Assembly: GCA_018817515.1 (NCBI GenBank)
Contig: JAHIUD010000021.1
Location: 60,582 to 124,581, forward strand
DNA from: Pseudomonadota bacterium
Lineage (GTDB): Bacteria > Desulfobacterota > Desulfovibrionia > Desulfovibrionales > Desulfovibrionaceae
Direction of reading: 5' to 3'
DNA: 64,000 bases
Positions 53,596 through 62,194 of the stretch are shown piece after piece. The notes below the pieces were generated by a model that was not told where the DNA came from, searched no databases, and saw only the letters and a program-made list of their open reading frames with translations. Both the position numbers and the translations under genes were made by a program. Each line of letters starts with the position of its first letter. Position 1 is the first letter of the stretch.

Positions 53596-54546
53596 GTGGC
53601 CCTCACGCTCTTCCCCCGCCAGCAGCACGGCATCCTGCTCTCCCCGGACCCGGAGCTCGCGGCGCTGTTCCGCAGCCTCTGGGATCTCTCGGAGGTGGAA
53701 TGGCTGGTCATCGAGCGTGGGCGGCGAGCCATGGAGATCATCTTCAACGAGCCCCCGGACATCCTGGTGGTGGACAACCGCCTGACGGACATCAGGAGTA
53801 CCGAGGTGGCGACCATCGTCAAAAGCGAGAATGTCTACCGCCAACTGCCGGTGATCCTTTGCCTGGACTCCGATGATTTTGAGCAACCCTGGAACTGGAA
53901 CGAGATAGAGGCCGACGACTTTCTGGTGCGACCCTTCCTGCCCACCCAGGCCCGCGAGCGCGTGCACCTTACCCTGTGCCGCGCCTCTCGCGCCATGGAT
54001 GCCAATCCGCTGACCAAGCTGCCTGGCAACACCTCCATCATCAGCCGCATCCAGGACTTGATCGACCGCCAGGACGACTTCGCGCTGGCCTATTGCGACC
54101 TGGATTACTTCAAGTCCTTCAACGACAAGTACGGCTTCTCGCGCGGGGACGAGGTGCTCATGATGACCGCTCGGGTCATCGTCAACACCATCCGCGGCTT
54201 CACCGGGGTGCGCAGCTTCGTGGGCCACGTCGGCGGCGACGACTACGTGTTCATCGTGCCTGCGGACATCGCCGAGGAGGCCTGCAAACGCGTTGTGGAG
54301 GCCTTTGACGGCATTGTGCCGCACTTCTACGACGAGGTTGACCGGGAACGCGAGAGCATTGTCTCCACCGACCGCCAGGGCGAGGTGCGAACCTTCCCGC
54401 TCATGGCCTTGTCCATCGCCGTGGTCTTCAACACCGGCGGGCGGCTCAAGCACTATGGCGAGGCCTCGGCCATCGCCATGGGCCTGAAGAAGAAGGCCAA
54501 GGAAAACGTGAAGAGCTGCTATGTCCTCGACAGGCGCTCCCCGTAA
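53596..54546 (+). CDS. Receiver-like plus degenerate GGDEF protein
   Basis: A 316-aa protein. The N-terminal ~130 residues fold like a response-regulator receiver, with D in ILVVDNRL and VRPF at the Lys position (Lys replaced by Arg). The C-terminal GGDEF domain has YCDLDYFKSFNDKYGF but reads HVGGDDYVF, GGDDY instead of GGDEF. It may be inactive as a cyclase and act as a c-di-GMP or GTP sensor. The GTG start has ACGGAG. Its end overlaps xerC by 26 bp. Confidence 0.78.
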   Translation: MALTLFPRQQHGILLSPDPELAALFRSLWDLSEVEWLVIERGRRAMEIIFNEPPDILVVDNRLTDIRSTEVATIVKSENVYRQLPVILCLDSDDFEQPWNWNEIEADDFLVRPFLPTQARERVHLTLCRASRAMDANPLTKLPGNTSIISRIQDLIDRQDDFALAYCDLDYFKSFNDKYGFSRGDEVLMMTARVIVNTIRGFTGVRSFVGHVGGDDYVFIVPADIAEEACKRVVEAFDGIVPHFYDEVDRERESIVSTDRQGEVRTFPLMALSIAVVFNTGGRLKHYGEASAIAMGLKKKAKENVKSCYVLDRRSP

Positions 54547-55549
54547 AGCTCCGGGCGGGCCGGGCGCAGCCCTGCCGGAGGTCTGCCAGGGCTTCCTCGC
54601 CTACCTGGAGATAGAGCGCGGCTATTCCCTGGCAACCGTGCGCGCCTACGCCGCCGACCTGGACCAGTTCGAGGAATTTCTCTCCCGCCGCGCGCGCAGC
54701 CTGAAGGACTACGAGAGCATCAGCCGCGAGGACGCTACGGCCTTCCTGGCCGAGCTGCACCGACTGCGCCTCAAGAAATCAAGCATGGCCCGCAAGCTCT
54801 CCAGCCTGCGCAGCCTGTTCACCTACCTTTTGAAGAACCAGCTGCTGCAGAAAAGCCCGCTCACCGGCTTGCGCAACCCCAGGCAGGAGCAGCGCCAGCC
54901 GCGAGCGCTCAACGTCGACCAGGCCGTGGCCGTCATGGAGGGCCAGGTGCCCCCCGGCGCGCAGGGCCTGCGCGATCTGGCCCTGGCGGAGGTGCTCTAC
55001 GGCTCCGGCCTGCGCGTGAGCGAGGCCCTGTCGCTCAGCGTGGACGACGTGCGTACCGACCGGGGCTTTGTGCGCGTGCGCGGCAAGGGCAACAAGGAGC
55101 GCCTGGCGCCCTTGAGCGAGGCCGCCAAGGAGCGCCTTGTGGAGTACCTGCGCGTGCGCCACGAGATGGTTTTGGTTCCAGAGGCCGGGGGCGAAGAACA
55201 GGCGCTGTTCCTGGGCGCACGCGGCGGACCGCTGACAAGACGCGAGGCCCAGCGCATCATCGCGAGGCTGGCTACGGGCGCCGGCATCGGCCAGGACGTG
55301 CATCCGCACACCCTGCGCCACAGTTTCGCCACACACCTGCTCCAGGCCGGGGCCGACCTGCGCAGCGTGCAGGAGATGCTCGGTCATTCGCGGCTGTCGA
55401 CCACGGAGCGCTACACGCACCTGGATCTGCGGCGCATCATGGAGATCTACGACAAGGCCCATCCCCATGCCGACAGGGGGCATGGCCCGGACGCGGGTGC
55501 GGAAGGCGGCGCGAAGAAGTCCGCCGGGCGCAAGCCGGAGTCGAAATGA
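54521..55549 (+). CDS. xerC: Site-specific tyrosine recombinase, XerC/XerD
   Basis: A 342-aa Xer recombinase. The N-terminal SAM-like domain has FLAYLEIERGYSLATVRAY. The catalytic domain has GSGLRVSEAL (Arg), GKGNKER (Lys), HTLRHSFATHLL (HxxR), GHSRLSTTERYTH (His and Tyr). With a partner it resolves chromosome dimers at dif, activated by FtsK. The ~30-residue Lys/Gly tail is non-conserved. Its close overlap with a signalling gene is unusual. XerC versus XerD is not decided by sequence here. Confidence 0.88.
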   Translation: MSSTGAPRKAPGGPGAALPEVCQGFLAYLEIERGYSLATVRAYAADLDQFEEFLSRRARSLKDYESISREDATAFLAELHRLRLKKSSMARKLSSLRSLFTYLLKNQLLQKSPLTGLRNPRQEQRQPRALNVDQAVAVMEGQVPPGAQGLRDLALAEVLYGSGLRVSEALSLSVDDVRTDRGFVRVRGKGNKERLAPLSEAAKERLVEYLRVRHEMVLVPEAGGEEQALFLGARGGPLTRREAQRIIARLATGAGIGQDVHPHTLRHSFATHLLQAGADLRSVQEMLGHSRLSTTERYTHLDLRRIMEIYDKAHPHADRGHGPDAGAEGGAKKSAGRKPESK

Positions 55550-55631
55550 GGGAGATGCTTTTGGGAGGTTTTGACTGCGCTTGAGGGGGGGCGGAGGAGT
55601 CTCTCCTCATCCGTGCCTATGCTGCAACGAA

Positions 55632-55670
55632 AACGGCGCGCCCAGATGGACGCGCCGTTGCTGTTTTGGG
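55632..55670. terminator. Bidirectional terminator between xerC and the cyclophilin gene
   Basis: AACGGCGCG and CGCGCCGTT, ten bases apart, followed by CTGTTTTGG on the plus side and TTCGTT on the minus side. Confidence 0.65.
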
Positions 55671-55697
55671 CGTATGCCCGCGCAGGCTTCGGGGCGA

Positions 55698-56207
55698 TTA
55701 CACTTCGAAGCGGCGGATGCTGATGATGGAGATGGGGTCCTGGGGCACGTCGCCGTGGCCCATGTAGTTCTTGGTGCGCACGGTGCTCATCTTGGTGGCC
55801 ACATCCTGGCCCTCGGTGACCTTGCCGAACACGGCGTAGCCGTAGCCCTGCGGGTTGGGTGCGGTGAAGTTCAGGAAATCGTTGTCCTTCACGTTGACGA
55901 AGAACTGGCTGGTGGCGCTGTGCGGGTCCATGGTGCGGGCCATGGCCAGGGTGAAGGCCAGGTTGGGCAGGTCGGCGCTGGCCTCGTTCTTGATGGGCGC
56001 CTTGTTGGGCTTCTCGCGCATCATCATGTCCATGCCGCCGCCCTGGATCATGAAGTTCTTGATGACACGATGGAAGATCAGCCCGTCGTAGAACTCGTCG
56101 TCCACGTAGGACAGGAAGTTGGCGACGGTTTCCGGAGCCTTGTCGGCGTAGAGTTCCACGAGCATTTCACCCATGGAGGTCACGATGAGCACGTTGGGAT
56201 TGGACAT
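55698..56207 (-). CDS. Cyclophilin-type peptidyl-prolyl isomerase
   Basis: A 169-aa cytoplasmic cyclophilin with the active-site Arg in FHRVIKNFMIQGG, ATSQFFVNVKDN, and YAVFGKVTEG. It catalyses proline cis-trans isomerisation in folding. There is no signal peptide. AAGGAGAAAGA precedes the ATG. Confidence 0.93.
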   Translation of the reverse strand: MSNPNVLIVTSMGEMLVELYADKAPETVANFLSYVDDEFYDGLIFHRVIKNFMIQGGGMDMMMREKPNKAPIKNEASADLPNLAFTLAMARTMDPHSATSQFFVNVKDNDFLNFTAPNPQGYGYAVFGKVTEGQDVATKMSTVRTKNYMGHGDVPQDPISIISIRRFEV

Positions 56208-56257
56208 TCTTTCTCCTTAGGTCCGCCGCGCGTGTTTCGCCCGGCGGTGTGTAGTCT

Positions 56258-57391
56258 CTATTTGTTGGCGAGCAGGGCGTTCTTGCGTTCCCAGAACTCG
56301 GCAAATTCCTTCTTCAGGCTGTCGATGAGCTCCTTGACGCTGATGATCTTGTCAACGCGCCAGACGTTCTCGCCGCAGAAGGCGAAGCCGTTCTTCAGGG
56401 TGCCCCTCTTGGCGCTCACCAGGGCCTGGGAGATGCAGTACGGGGCGTTGTCCACATCACAGGTCTTGACGCAGTGGAACGGGCATTTGAAGGGCTTTTT
56501 GCGGCCCTCGCGCACGGCCTTGATGAAGTCGTTCAGGATGGCGCGGCCGGGCATGCCTACCGGGCTCTTGATTACGGTGACGTCTTCCTTCCGGGCCGCG
56601 ATAAAGGCCTCCTTGAAGGCGATGTTGGCGTCGCATTCGTGGGTGGCCACGAAGCGGGTGCCCATCTGCACGCCGGAGGCGCCCAGCTCGAGGTACTTGG
56701 CGATGTCCGCGCCGGTGTAGATTCCGCCAGCGGCGATGACCGGAATGCGGCGTCCGCTCTCGGCCTCAAAGGGCTTCACGGCTTCCACGACCTCGGGCAG
56801 GATCTTTTCCAGGGCGAAGTTGGGGTCGTTCAGTTCCTCGGGCTTGAAGCCCAGGTGCCCGCCAGCCATGGGGCCTTCCACCACGAAGCCGTCGGGCAGG
56901 TAGTCATACTTGGCCAGCCACTTCTTGCAGAGGACGGCGGCTGCGCGACCGGAGGAGACGATGGGCACGAGCTTGGTGCGCACCGTGGAACGCAGCTCCT
57001 CGGTCAGGTCTTCCTTGAGGTACTTGGGCAGATCGAGTGGCAGCCCGGCGCCGGAGAAGATGATGTCCGCGCCTTCGCGAATGGACGTGCGCACGAGGTC
57101 CGCGAAGTTGGTGAGAGCGACCATGATGTTCACGCCCAGAAGGCCCTGGGTCATTATTTCCTTGGCTTTGCGAATCTCGTCGCGCAGGGCGCGGATATTG
57201 GCCTCGGTGGGGTTGCGGCCCACATCCGGCTCGCCCATGCCGATCATTGCGGCGGCGATGATGCCTACACCGCCTTCGTTGGCCACGGCCGAGGCGAGTC
57301 CCGAAAGGGAAATGCCGACGCCCATGCCGCCCTGGACAATGGGAATCTGTGCGATACTATCGCCAAAGTGCAGTTCAGGTAGCTTGATCAT
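56258..57391 (-). CDS. Nitronate monooxygenase-family FMN enzyme
   Basis: A 377-aa TIM-barrel protein of the NMO/2-nitropropane dioxygenase family: IVQGGMGVGISL, VPIVSSGRAA, VEGPMAGGHLGF (His base), VIAAGGIYTG and GASGVQMGTRFVAT. It is longer than classic NMOs, with four or more Cys near the C-terminus (CPFHCVKTC), which could bind a metal or cluster. In anaerobes the substrate may be a related enoyl or nitro compound. ATG 57391 has AGGA eight bases upstream and is preferred over 57397 and 57406. Confidence 0.82.
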   Translation of the reverse strand: MIKLPELHFGDSIAQIPIVQGGMGVGISLSGLASAVANEGGVGIIAAAMIGMGEPDVGRNPTEANIRALRDEIRKAKEIMTQGLLGVNIMVALTNFADLVRTSIREGADIIFSGAGLPLDLPKYLKEDLTEELRSTVRTKLVPIVSSGRAAAVLCKKWLAKYDYLPDGFVVEGPMAGGHLGFKPEELNDPNFALEKILPEVVEAVKPFEAESGRRIPVIAAGGIYTGADIAKYLELGASGVQMGTRFVATHECDANIAFKEAFIAARKEDVTVIKSPVGMPGRAILNDFIKAVREGRKKPFKCPFHCVKTCDVDNAPYCISQALVSAKRGTLKNGFAFCGENVWRVDKIISVKELIDSLKKEFAEFWERKNALLANK

Positions 57392-57469
57392 GGTCATGGT
57401 CCTCACTTGTGTTGAGGGCTTGTTCCGTGTTTTTCGATTCTTGTCAAGGCGTCAGAAACTGTTAGGGCT

Positions 57470-58690
57470 CTAGAGCTTCGAGAGCCTTGGCATTACGTAT
57501 TTGTCAAGCAGCATGCCGGAGAAGAAAAGCGAGCTGGTGAAGGCCGGGGAGATCGAGTTGAGCACATGCACGCTTGATTCCGTGCCCTCGATAACAAAGT
57601 CCATTACCAGTTCATTCTTCTTCACGTCAACCAGCTGTGGCCGGATGCCCGCCTTGGGCGAGTTCTCGATGTCGTCGGCGGACAGTTCCTTCACCAGCTT
57701 GCGGGCATCGTTGAAAAAGTACTTGAAGGAATACTTGCGTGGTTCTTCAAGGGCCACCTCGCGGAATTTCTTGTTGCGCAGGAAGAGCAGGGCATCGCGC
57801 AGCAGAATCGCCGGTGCCTCGGAGTCGATGCCTGACAGGATGCCGTAGTTTTCGCGGCCGAGCGCCGGGATGGCCGTGGGGCCGAGATACACGTCGCCGT
57901 GCGCCCCGCGCGTGAAGTGCACGCCAAGAAAGGGGTTCTTGATGTTCGGCACCGGGTAGATGCTGCCACGGATGGTGTGGGCCTTCTCAGCCTTGAGCTT
58001 CTTGTAGATGCCCTTGAAGGGGATGAGCTGGTAGTCCTTTCCCAATCCGAAGGCATGAGCCACAATATCGCCGTAGGCACCGGCGGCGTTGAGGAAAAAG
58101 GCGCAGGAGATGTCGCCGTTGGTGGTGCGGATGCGCAGGCGTTTGCCCTCGTCCGGGGCCTGGCTGAGAAAGCGGGTGTCGAAGCGGATGCGCACCTTGC
58201 CGGACTCCAGCAGCTCCTTCTGGATGCTCTTCAGGATGGCCTTGGGATCCACCACGGCGGTATAGTGAGAGAACAGTGCCTGCCCGGCGCTCTTGGCATT
58301 GGGCTCGATCTCGGCCAGTTGCGCGTCGTCGATGAGGTCCACCTTGGCCCCGTTCTGGGTGGCGCGGGCGTAAAGCTCGCGCAGGGTGGGCAGCTCGGAT
58401 TCGTCGCGCGCCACGATGACCTTGCCGGTTTTGAGCAGGGGCAGGCCGCGCTCCTCGCAGTACTGCTTCATGCGGAAGTTGCCCTGCAGGCAGGACTGCG
58501 CGCGCAGGGAGCCGGGGGCGTAGTAGATTCCGGCGTGCAGCACGCCGCTGTTGCGGCCCGAGGCATGTCGTCCCGCCTCAGGCTCCTTGTCGATGATCAG
58601 GATGTCGTCGTGCCCGGCTGCCACCAGGTCGCGGGCCACGGTGAGGCCGACGATGCCCGCACCGCAGATGAGGATGCTCGCAGTGATCAT
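57470..58690 (-). CDS. lhgO: L-2-hydroxyglutarate oxidase-like FAD enzyme (LhgO)
   Basis: A 406-aa FAD-dependent oxidoreductase. The N-terminal dinucleotide fold has ICGAGIVGLTVARDL and IIDKEPEAGRHASGRNSGVLHAGIYY, the LhgO/DAO-type signature, with FLNAAGAYGD and VHFTRGAHGDVYLGP later. It would oxidise L-2-hydroxyglutarate to 2-oxoglutarate, passing electrons to the membrane pool. A related 2-hydroxyacid or glycerol-3-phosphate substrate is possible. AAGGAA precedes the ATG. Confidence 0.85.
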   Translation of the reverse strand: MITASILICGAGIVGLTVARDLVAAGHDDILIIDKEPEAGRHASGRNSGVLHAGIYYAPGSLRAQSCLQGNFRMKQYCEERGLPLLKTGKVIVARDESELPTLRELYARATQNGAKVDLIDDAQLAEIEPNAKSAGQALFSHYTAVVDPKAILKSIQKELLESGKVRIRFDTRFLSQAPDEGKRLRIRTTNGDISCAFFLNAAGAYGDIVAHAFGLGKDYQLIPFKGIYKKLKAEKAHTIRGSIYPVPNIKNPFLGVHFTRGAHGDVYLGPTAIPALGRENYGILSGIDSEAPAILLRDALLFLRNKKFREVALEEPRKYSFKYFFNDARKLVKELSADDIENSPKAGIRPQLVDVKKNELVMDFVIEGTESSVHVLNSISPAFTSSLFFSGMLLDKYVMPRLSKL

Positions 58691-58708
58691 GTAACCTGTT
58701 CCTTGGGT

Positions 58709-59152
58709 TCAAGAATCGCAGAGAAGTTCAAAGCCGGTGGCCGGATCGCGCCTACGCGTCATGTCCAGGCCCAGCAGCTCTATAATCATGAATTCGCCGA
58801 TGGTCCAGACATCGATTCCAGGGCGGATGCAGCCCACCCGCGCCTCCTCGCCCCGGCCAAAGGCCCCGTGCATGTGCAGCCTGGGCCGCCCCTCGGCGTC
58901 CGGGAACAGGGTGCCCACGGCCATGACCTCCTGGGCTCCGGTCAGGGCGGTGAGCACGGCCACGGGGGGCTTTGCCGCGCCATCCTCCGGCCCGGTGACG
59001 ATGGTGGCTCCGTCAACACCGCCCACCAGGGCGCAGAAGGCCCGGCTCACGCCGCGCTCGGTGGCGAAGGCCTCCACGCAATCCGGCAGGCGCTCCCCGT
59101 CTTCCAAGCGCAGCACAAAGACCCGGCCCAGGGTTCCCTCGGCAACTTTCAT
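58709..59152 (-). CDS. PPC/DUF296 domain protein
   Basis: A 147-aa protein with the PPC (plants and prokaryotes conserved) fold: FVLRLEDGERLPDCVEAFA, ALVGGVDGATI, and the metal-site motif RPRLHMHGAFGR. Bacterial stand-alone versions are trimeric and of unknown function. GGAG precedes the ATG. It sits 18 bp before lhgO and is probably co-transcribed. Confidence 0.85.
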   Translation of the reverse strand: MKVAEGTLGRVFVLRLEDGERLPDCVEAFATERGVSRAFCALVGGVDGATIVTGPEDGAAKPPVAVLTALTGAQEVMAVGTLFPDAEGRPRLHMHGAFGRGEEARVGCIRPGIDVWTIGEFMIIELLGLDMTRRRDPATGFELLCDS

Positions 59153-59179
59153 CAGGTGTACTCCAATTGATTTATGCGA

Positions 59180-62100
59180 TTATCCGTTGCACGGCCCCTG
59201 GTAGTCGCACCAGTCGCAATGCTTGCCGCTGCGCGCCGGGAACTCCGGCGTTGCCAACAGGTGCCCCAGCAGGAAGCCCACCAGGGCCGGAACGCGCTCC
59301 TGGATGACGCGGGCGCGCTCGCCTGCGTCGGCTTCTTCCGGAAAAAACGCTCGCTCCTGACCATCGCTCTTGAGGGCAACCCAGGCGGCGTTCACTGGCC
59401 GCCAGCTTCCGCTGGCGCCGAGCAGGTGCAGGTACAGCGGCAACTGCACGTCCAGCCCGGCATCGGCCAGTTCGCTCAGCAGCGCAGCTGCCTCGGACGA
59501 GCCCGGCTGGCAGGCGGCCATGCGTTCAAATATTTCGGCGTCCAGCCAGGGCGCGCCGCCGCCAGCCTTCACTGTGCCGGTTTTGTAGTCCAGCACCACA
59601 TGCCCGTCCTCGTGCCCGTCCTTGTGCCCGCCCTCATGTCCGTCCTCTGCACGGGGTTCACGCAGGTCCACCCGGTCGATCTGCCCATGCAGGCGTATGT
59701 CCAGGCCCGCAACGCCAAGCTGCGTCTCCACGACATGCTCCAGGGCGACAACCGTCGTGGCGGGCGTTGCTGCTAGGAAGCGGCGCAGGCGCTCGCGCGC
59801 GGCGGCCAGCAGAGCCACGCGCCCGTCGTAGGGCAGGTTCAGGGCCTCGGCATCCGCAGCCAGGGCCTCTTCCAGCAGGGCAAAGAGCGCCGCCTCGTCA
59901 AGGCGTTGCGGGGTAAGCATTTGCCCTTGCAGCGGGGTGAAGAAATCGCGCAGCACGCGGTGTACCATGTCGCCGAACAGGGCTCGGTCGCCGTCTTCGG
60001 CCACCTCCTGCATGGGCCGCAGGTTCAACACGCGGCGGAAAAACGCCTTCTTGGGGCAGTTGAGCCAATCCTCCAGGGCAGACGGGGTCACGCCCTTGTC
60101 GAGCAGCCGGGCAGACAGCCGCTGACGCATGGCTTCGGTGACGCGGATGGCCGGACGTTCCGGCAGGATGGCCGCCACCGGAAAGCTCACGGCCATCAGG
60201 GGGGCGTCGGCCATGCACTCCGGCTGGGGCTTGACCAGCTCGCCCGTGGCCCGCTCCAGCTCCCAGAGCATCTGCTCCACGTAACGGCTGCGCACGCTCT
60301 TGCCTTCCAGCGCGCCGGGGCGGACACCGGCCTGGTACAGCACGCAGACCTCCTGCGCGCCCATGAGCAGCCGGTAGAAGTTGTGCGCGGCCACGTTGTC
60401 GCGCTCGCGCGCGCCGGGCAGACCCAGGGCCAGCCGGAGCGGGTCGGGCAAGAGCGGGTCCGGGGCGTTTGCGCCGGGCAGGTTCTCCTCGGTGGCGTCC
60501 AGGATGAACAGGCGCCGGAAGCGCAGCAGGCGCGTTTCGAGCATCCCCAGCACCTGCATGCCAGCAAGCGGCTCGGGCTCGAAGGATACGCGCTCGGCGT
60601 CCAGCAGGTGCCGCAGGATGAGGAACAAAAGGCCCTGGTCGTATTCCTCGTCGGCCAGGATGCTGCCGGTGAGTTCCGGCACCACGGACTGCCACAGGCG
60701 CAGCAGGCATTCGGCGTCGATGAGCAGGTGCTGCCAAGCCTCGCCGCCCCGGCGGCGCAGCAGTTCGCAGAGTCCGGCCACGGCCTGGCCGGTCTGGCGC
60801 AGGGTGGTCAGGTTGGCGAAGCGGGTGAAGCAGGCATCCAGCACCTCCTGGTGCAGCTGGCGCAGTTCCTCTTCCGCCACCTTGGTTTCGTCGGGATCAA
60901 AGGCCAGGGCCCATTCAAAGGGCGATTGCAGCGCGCTGGACGAGCGGATGTGGCGTTCCCAGGACTGGTAGGCGCTGCGCAGCGGGGATTCCTCGCCAAT
61001 GCGCAGCATGCGCAGAAGCGGCTGGCGGGACAGCGCAATGAGGTCGCGCCAGAGGAAGCGGCCCGCGCCGTCGCCATTCTCGTGCAGCCCCCGGTTTTCG
61101 TGCAAGACGAGGATGGCCTCCAGCAGCTGGGCCAGGGCCGAGCGCGCCAGCGGGTAGCCCATGCTGATGTTGACATCAACGGCCGGCAGGTGGTGCATCA
61201 CCGGGATCAGCGCGCCAGGATCAGGCAGCACTATGGCTGTGGACTGCGTGTCGTCGAGCTGGGCCAGTTCTCGCTCCAGGGCGTAGAGCTGCGAGTGCAG
61301 GTCAAAGCCTTCGTAGAAGCGGCGCACCTGGGGCGCTGAAGTAGCTGGGACCTCGACTTCCAGCACGGCCTGGGCGTGCCAGGAGCGCAGAACCTTGGCG
61401 TGCTCGCGCGCGGGCCAGGAAATTTCACCGCCAAGAGCCAGGGCCGGGTCCGAATGCCAGAGCACGAGCGCCCCGGAGCGTTCCCAGAGCCTGCGCAGCA
61501 CGGCCTCCTCGGTGGGGGAGAGGGCGTGGAATCCGGCGAAGATCAAGCGCTCGCCTTCAAGGCTGGACTCGACCTCGTCCAGACGCTCGGAGAGCCACAA
61601 GGCGTCCAGGCCCGAGGTGGTCCAGCCGCGTTCGAGCATCCCGGCCTTGTACGCCGCGTCGATGCCGCCAAGCTGGCCAAGCAGGGCCTCGGCCCAGGGC
61701 AGCACAGAGCCTTCAAGGTGGCCCAGGTCCTGCGGGGTGATGGCATGGCGCGAGAGCTCCTCCAACAGCGAGGCCAGCCGAGCGCCCCAGGGGAAGAAGG
61801 CTCGCGCCGTGTCGTCGAGCTTGGCAAAGGAGCCGTTGCCCTGGTTGTCCGTCAGGCCTAGCCTTCGCACCACGTCGTGCAACAGGCCGATGCGGTCGAG
61901 CTTTCCGGCGCGGCGCGGCGGGTCGGGGCATCGGTCCTGGCCCAAGTCCTGGCGTAATCCGCGCAGGAACTCATCCAGCGCCTGCATGCGTGGCAGCAGC
62001 ACAGGCCTGGGCAGGTCGGCGCGAGCGGCCAGGGCGGCACGCAAGTGCCGGGCCGGGCGGTTGTGCGGAAAGACGATGCGCGTGCGCGACAGGTCCAGGC

Positions 62101-62194
62101 GTGGGGCTTCGGCCACGAGCCGGTCCGCCAGGGCGGTGATGAAGTCCGCAGACCAGGGAACGACATGGACGGGGTTGGGGCGCACTGGGTTCAT
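59180..62194 (-). CDS. addB: AddB-like helicase-nuclease subunit
   Basis: A 1004-aa protein with a degenerate UvrD-like body and a C-terminal PD-(D/E)XK nuclease: GQIDRVDLRE, then VVLDYKTGT. The iron-sulfur Cys pattern of AddB is complete, with one Cys in LEDWLNCPKKAFFRR and three in CDWCDYQGPC. It forms the AddAB double-strand-break resection complex with the product of the overlapping gene. A His/Gly/Asp-rich insert (GHEGGHKDGHEDGH) lies inside the nuclease, from a 12-bp tandem repeat. ATG overlaps the addA stop. Confidence 0.85.
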   Translation of the reverse strand: MNPVRPNPVHVVPWSADFITALADRLVAEAPRLDLSRTRIVFPHNRPARHLRAALAARADLPRPVLLPRMQALDEFLRGLRQDLGQDRCPDPPRRAGKLDRIGLLHDVVRRLGLTDNQGNGSFAKLDDTARAFFPWGARLASLLEELSRHAITPQDLGHLEGSVLPWAEALLGQLGGIDAAYKAGMLERGWTTSGLDALWLSERLDEVESSLEGERLIFAGFHALSPTEEAVLRRLWERSGALVLWHSDPALALGGEISWPAREHAKVLRSWHAQAVLEVEVPATSAPQVRRFYEGFDLHSQLYALERELAQLDDTQSTAIVLPDPGALIPVMHHLPAVDVNISMGYPLARSALAQLLEAILVLHENRGLHENGDGAGRFLWRDLIALSRQPLLRMLRIGEESPLRSAYQSWERHIRSSSALQSPFEWALAFDPDETKVAEEELRQLHQEVLDACFTRFANLTTLRQTGQAVAGLCELLRRRGGEAWQHLLIDAECLLRLWQSVVPELTGSILADEEYDQGLLFLILRHLLDAERVSFEPEPLAGMQVLGMLETRLLRFRRLFILDATEENLPGANAPDPLLPDPLRLALGLPGARERDNVAAHNFYRLLMGAQEVCVLYQAGVRPGALEGKSVRSRYVEQMLWELERATGELVKPQPECMADAPLMAVSFPVAAILPERPAIRVTEAMRQRLSARLLDKGVTPSALEDWLNCPKKAFFRRVLNLRPMQEVAEDGDRALFGDMVHRVLRDFFTPLQGQMLTPQRLDEAALFALLEEALAADAEALNLPYDGRVALLAAARERLRRFLAATPATTVVALEHVVETQLGVAGLDIRLHGQIDRVDLREPRAEDGHEGGHKDGHEDGHVVLDYKTGTVKAGGGAPWLDAEIFERMAACQPGSSEAAALLSELADAGLDVQLPLYLHLLGASGSWRPVNAAWVALKSDGQERAFFPEEADAGERARVIQERVPALVGFLLGHLLATPEFPARSGKHCDWCDYQGPCNG

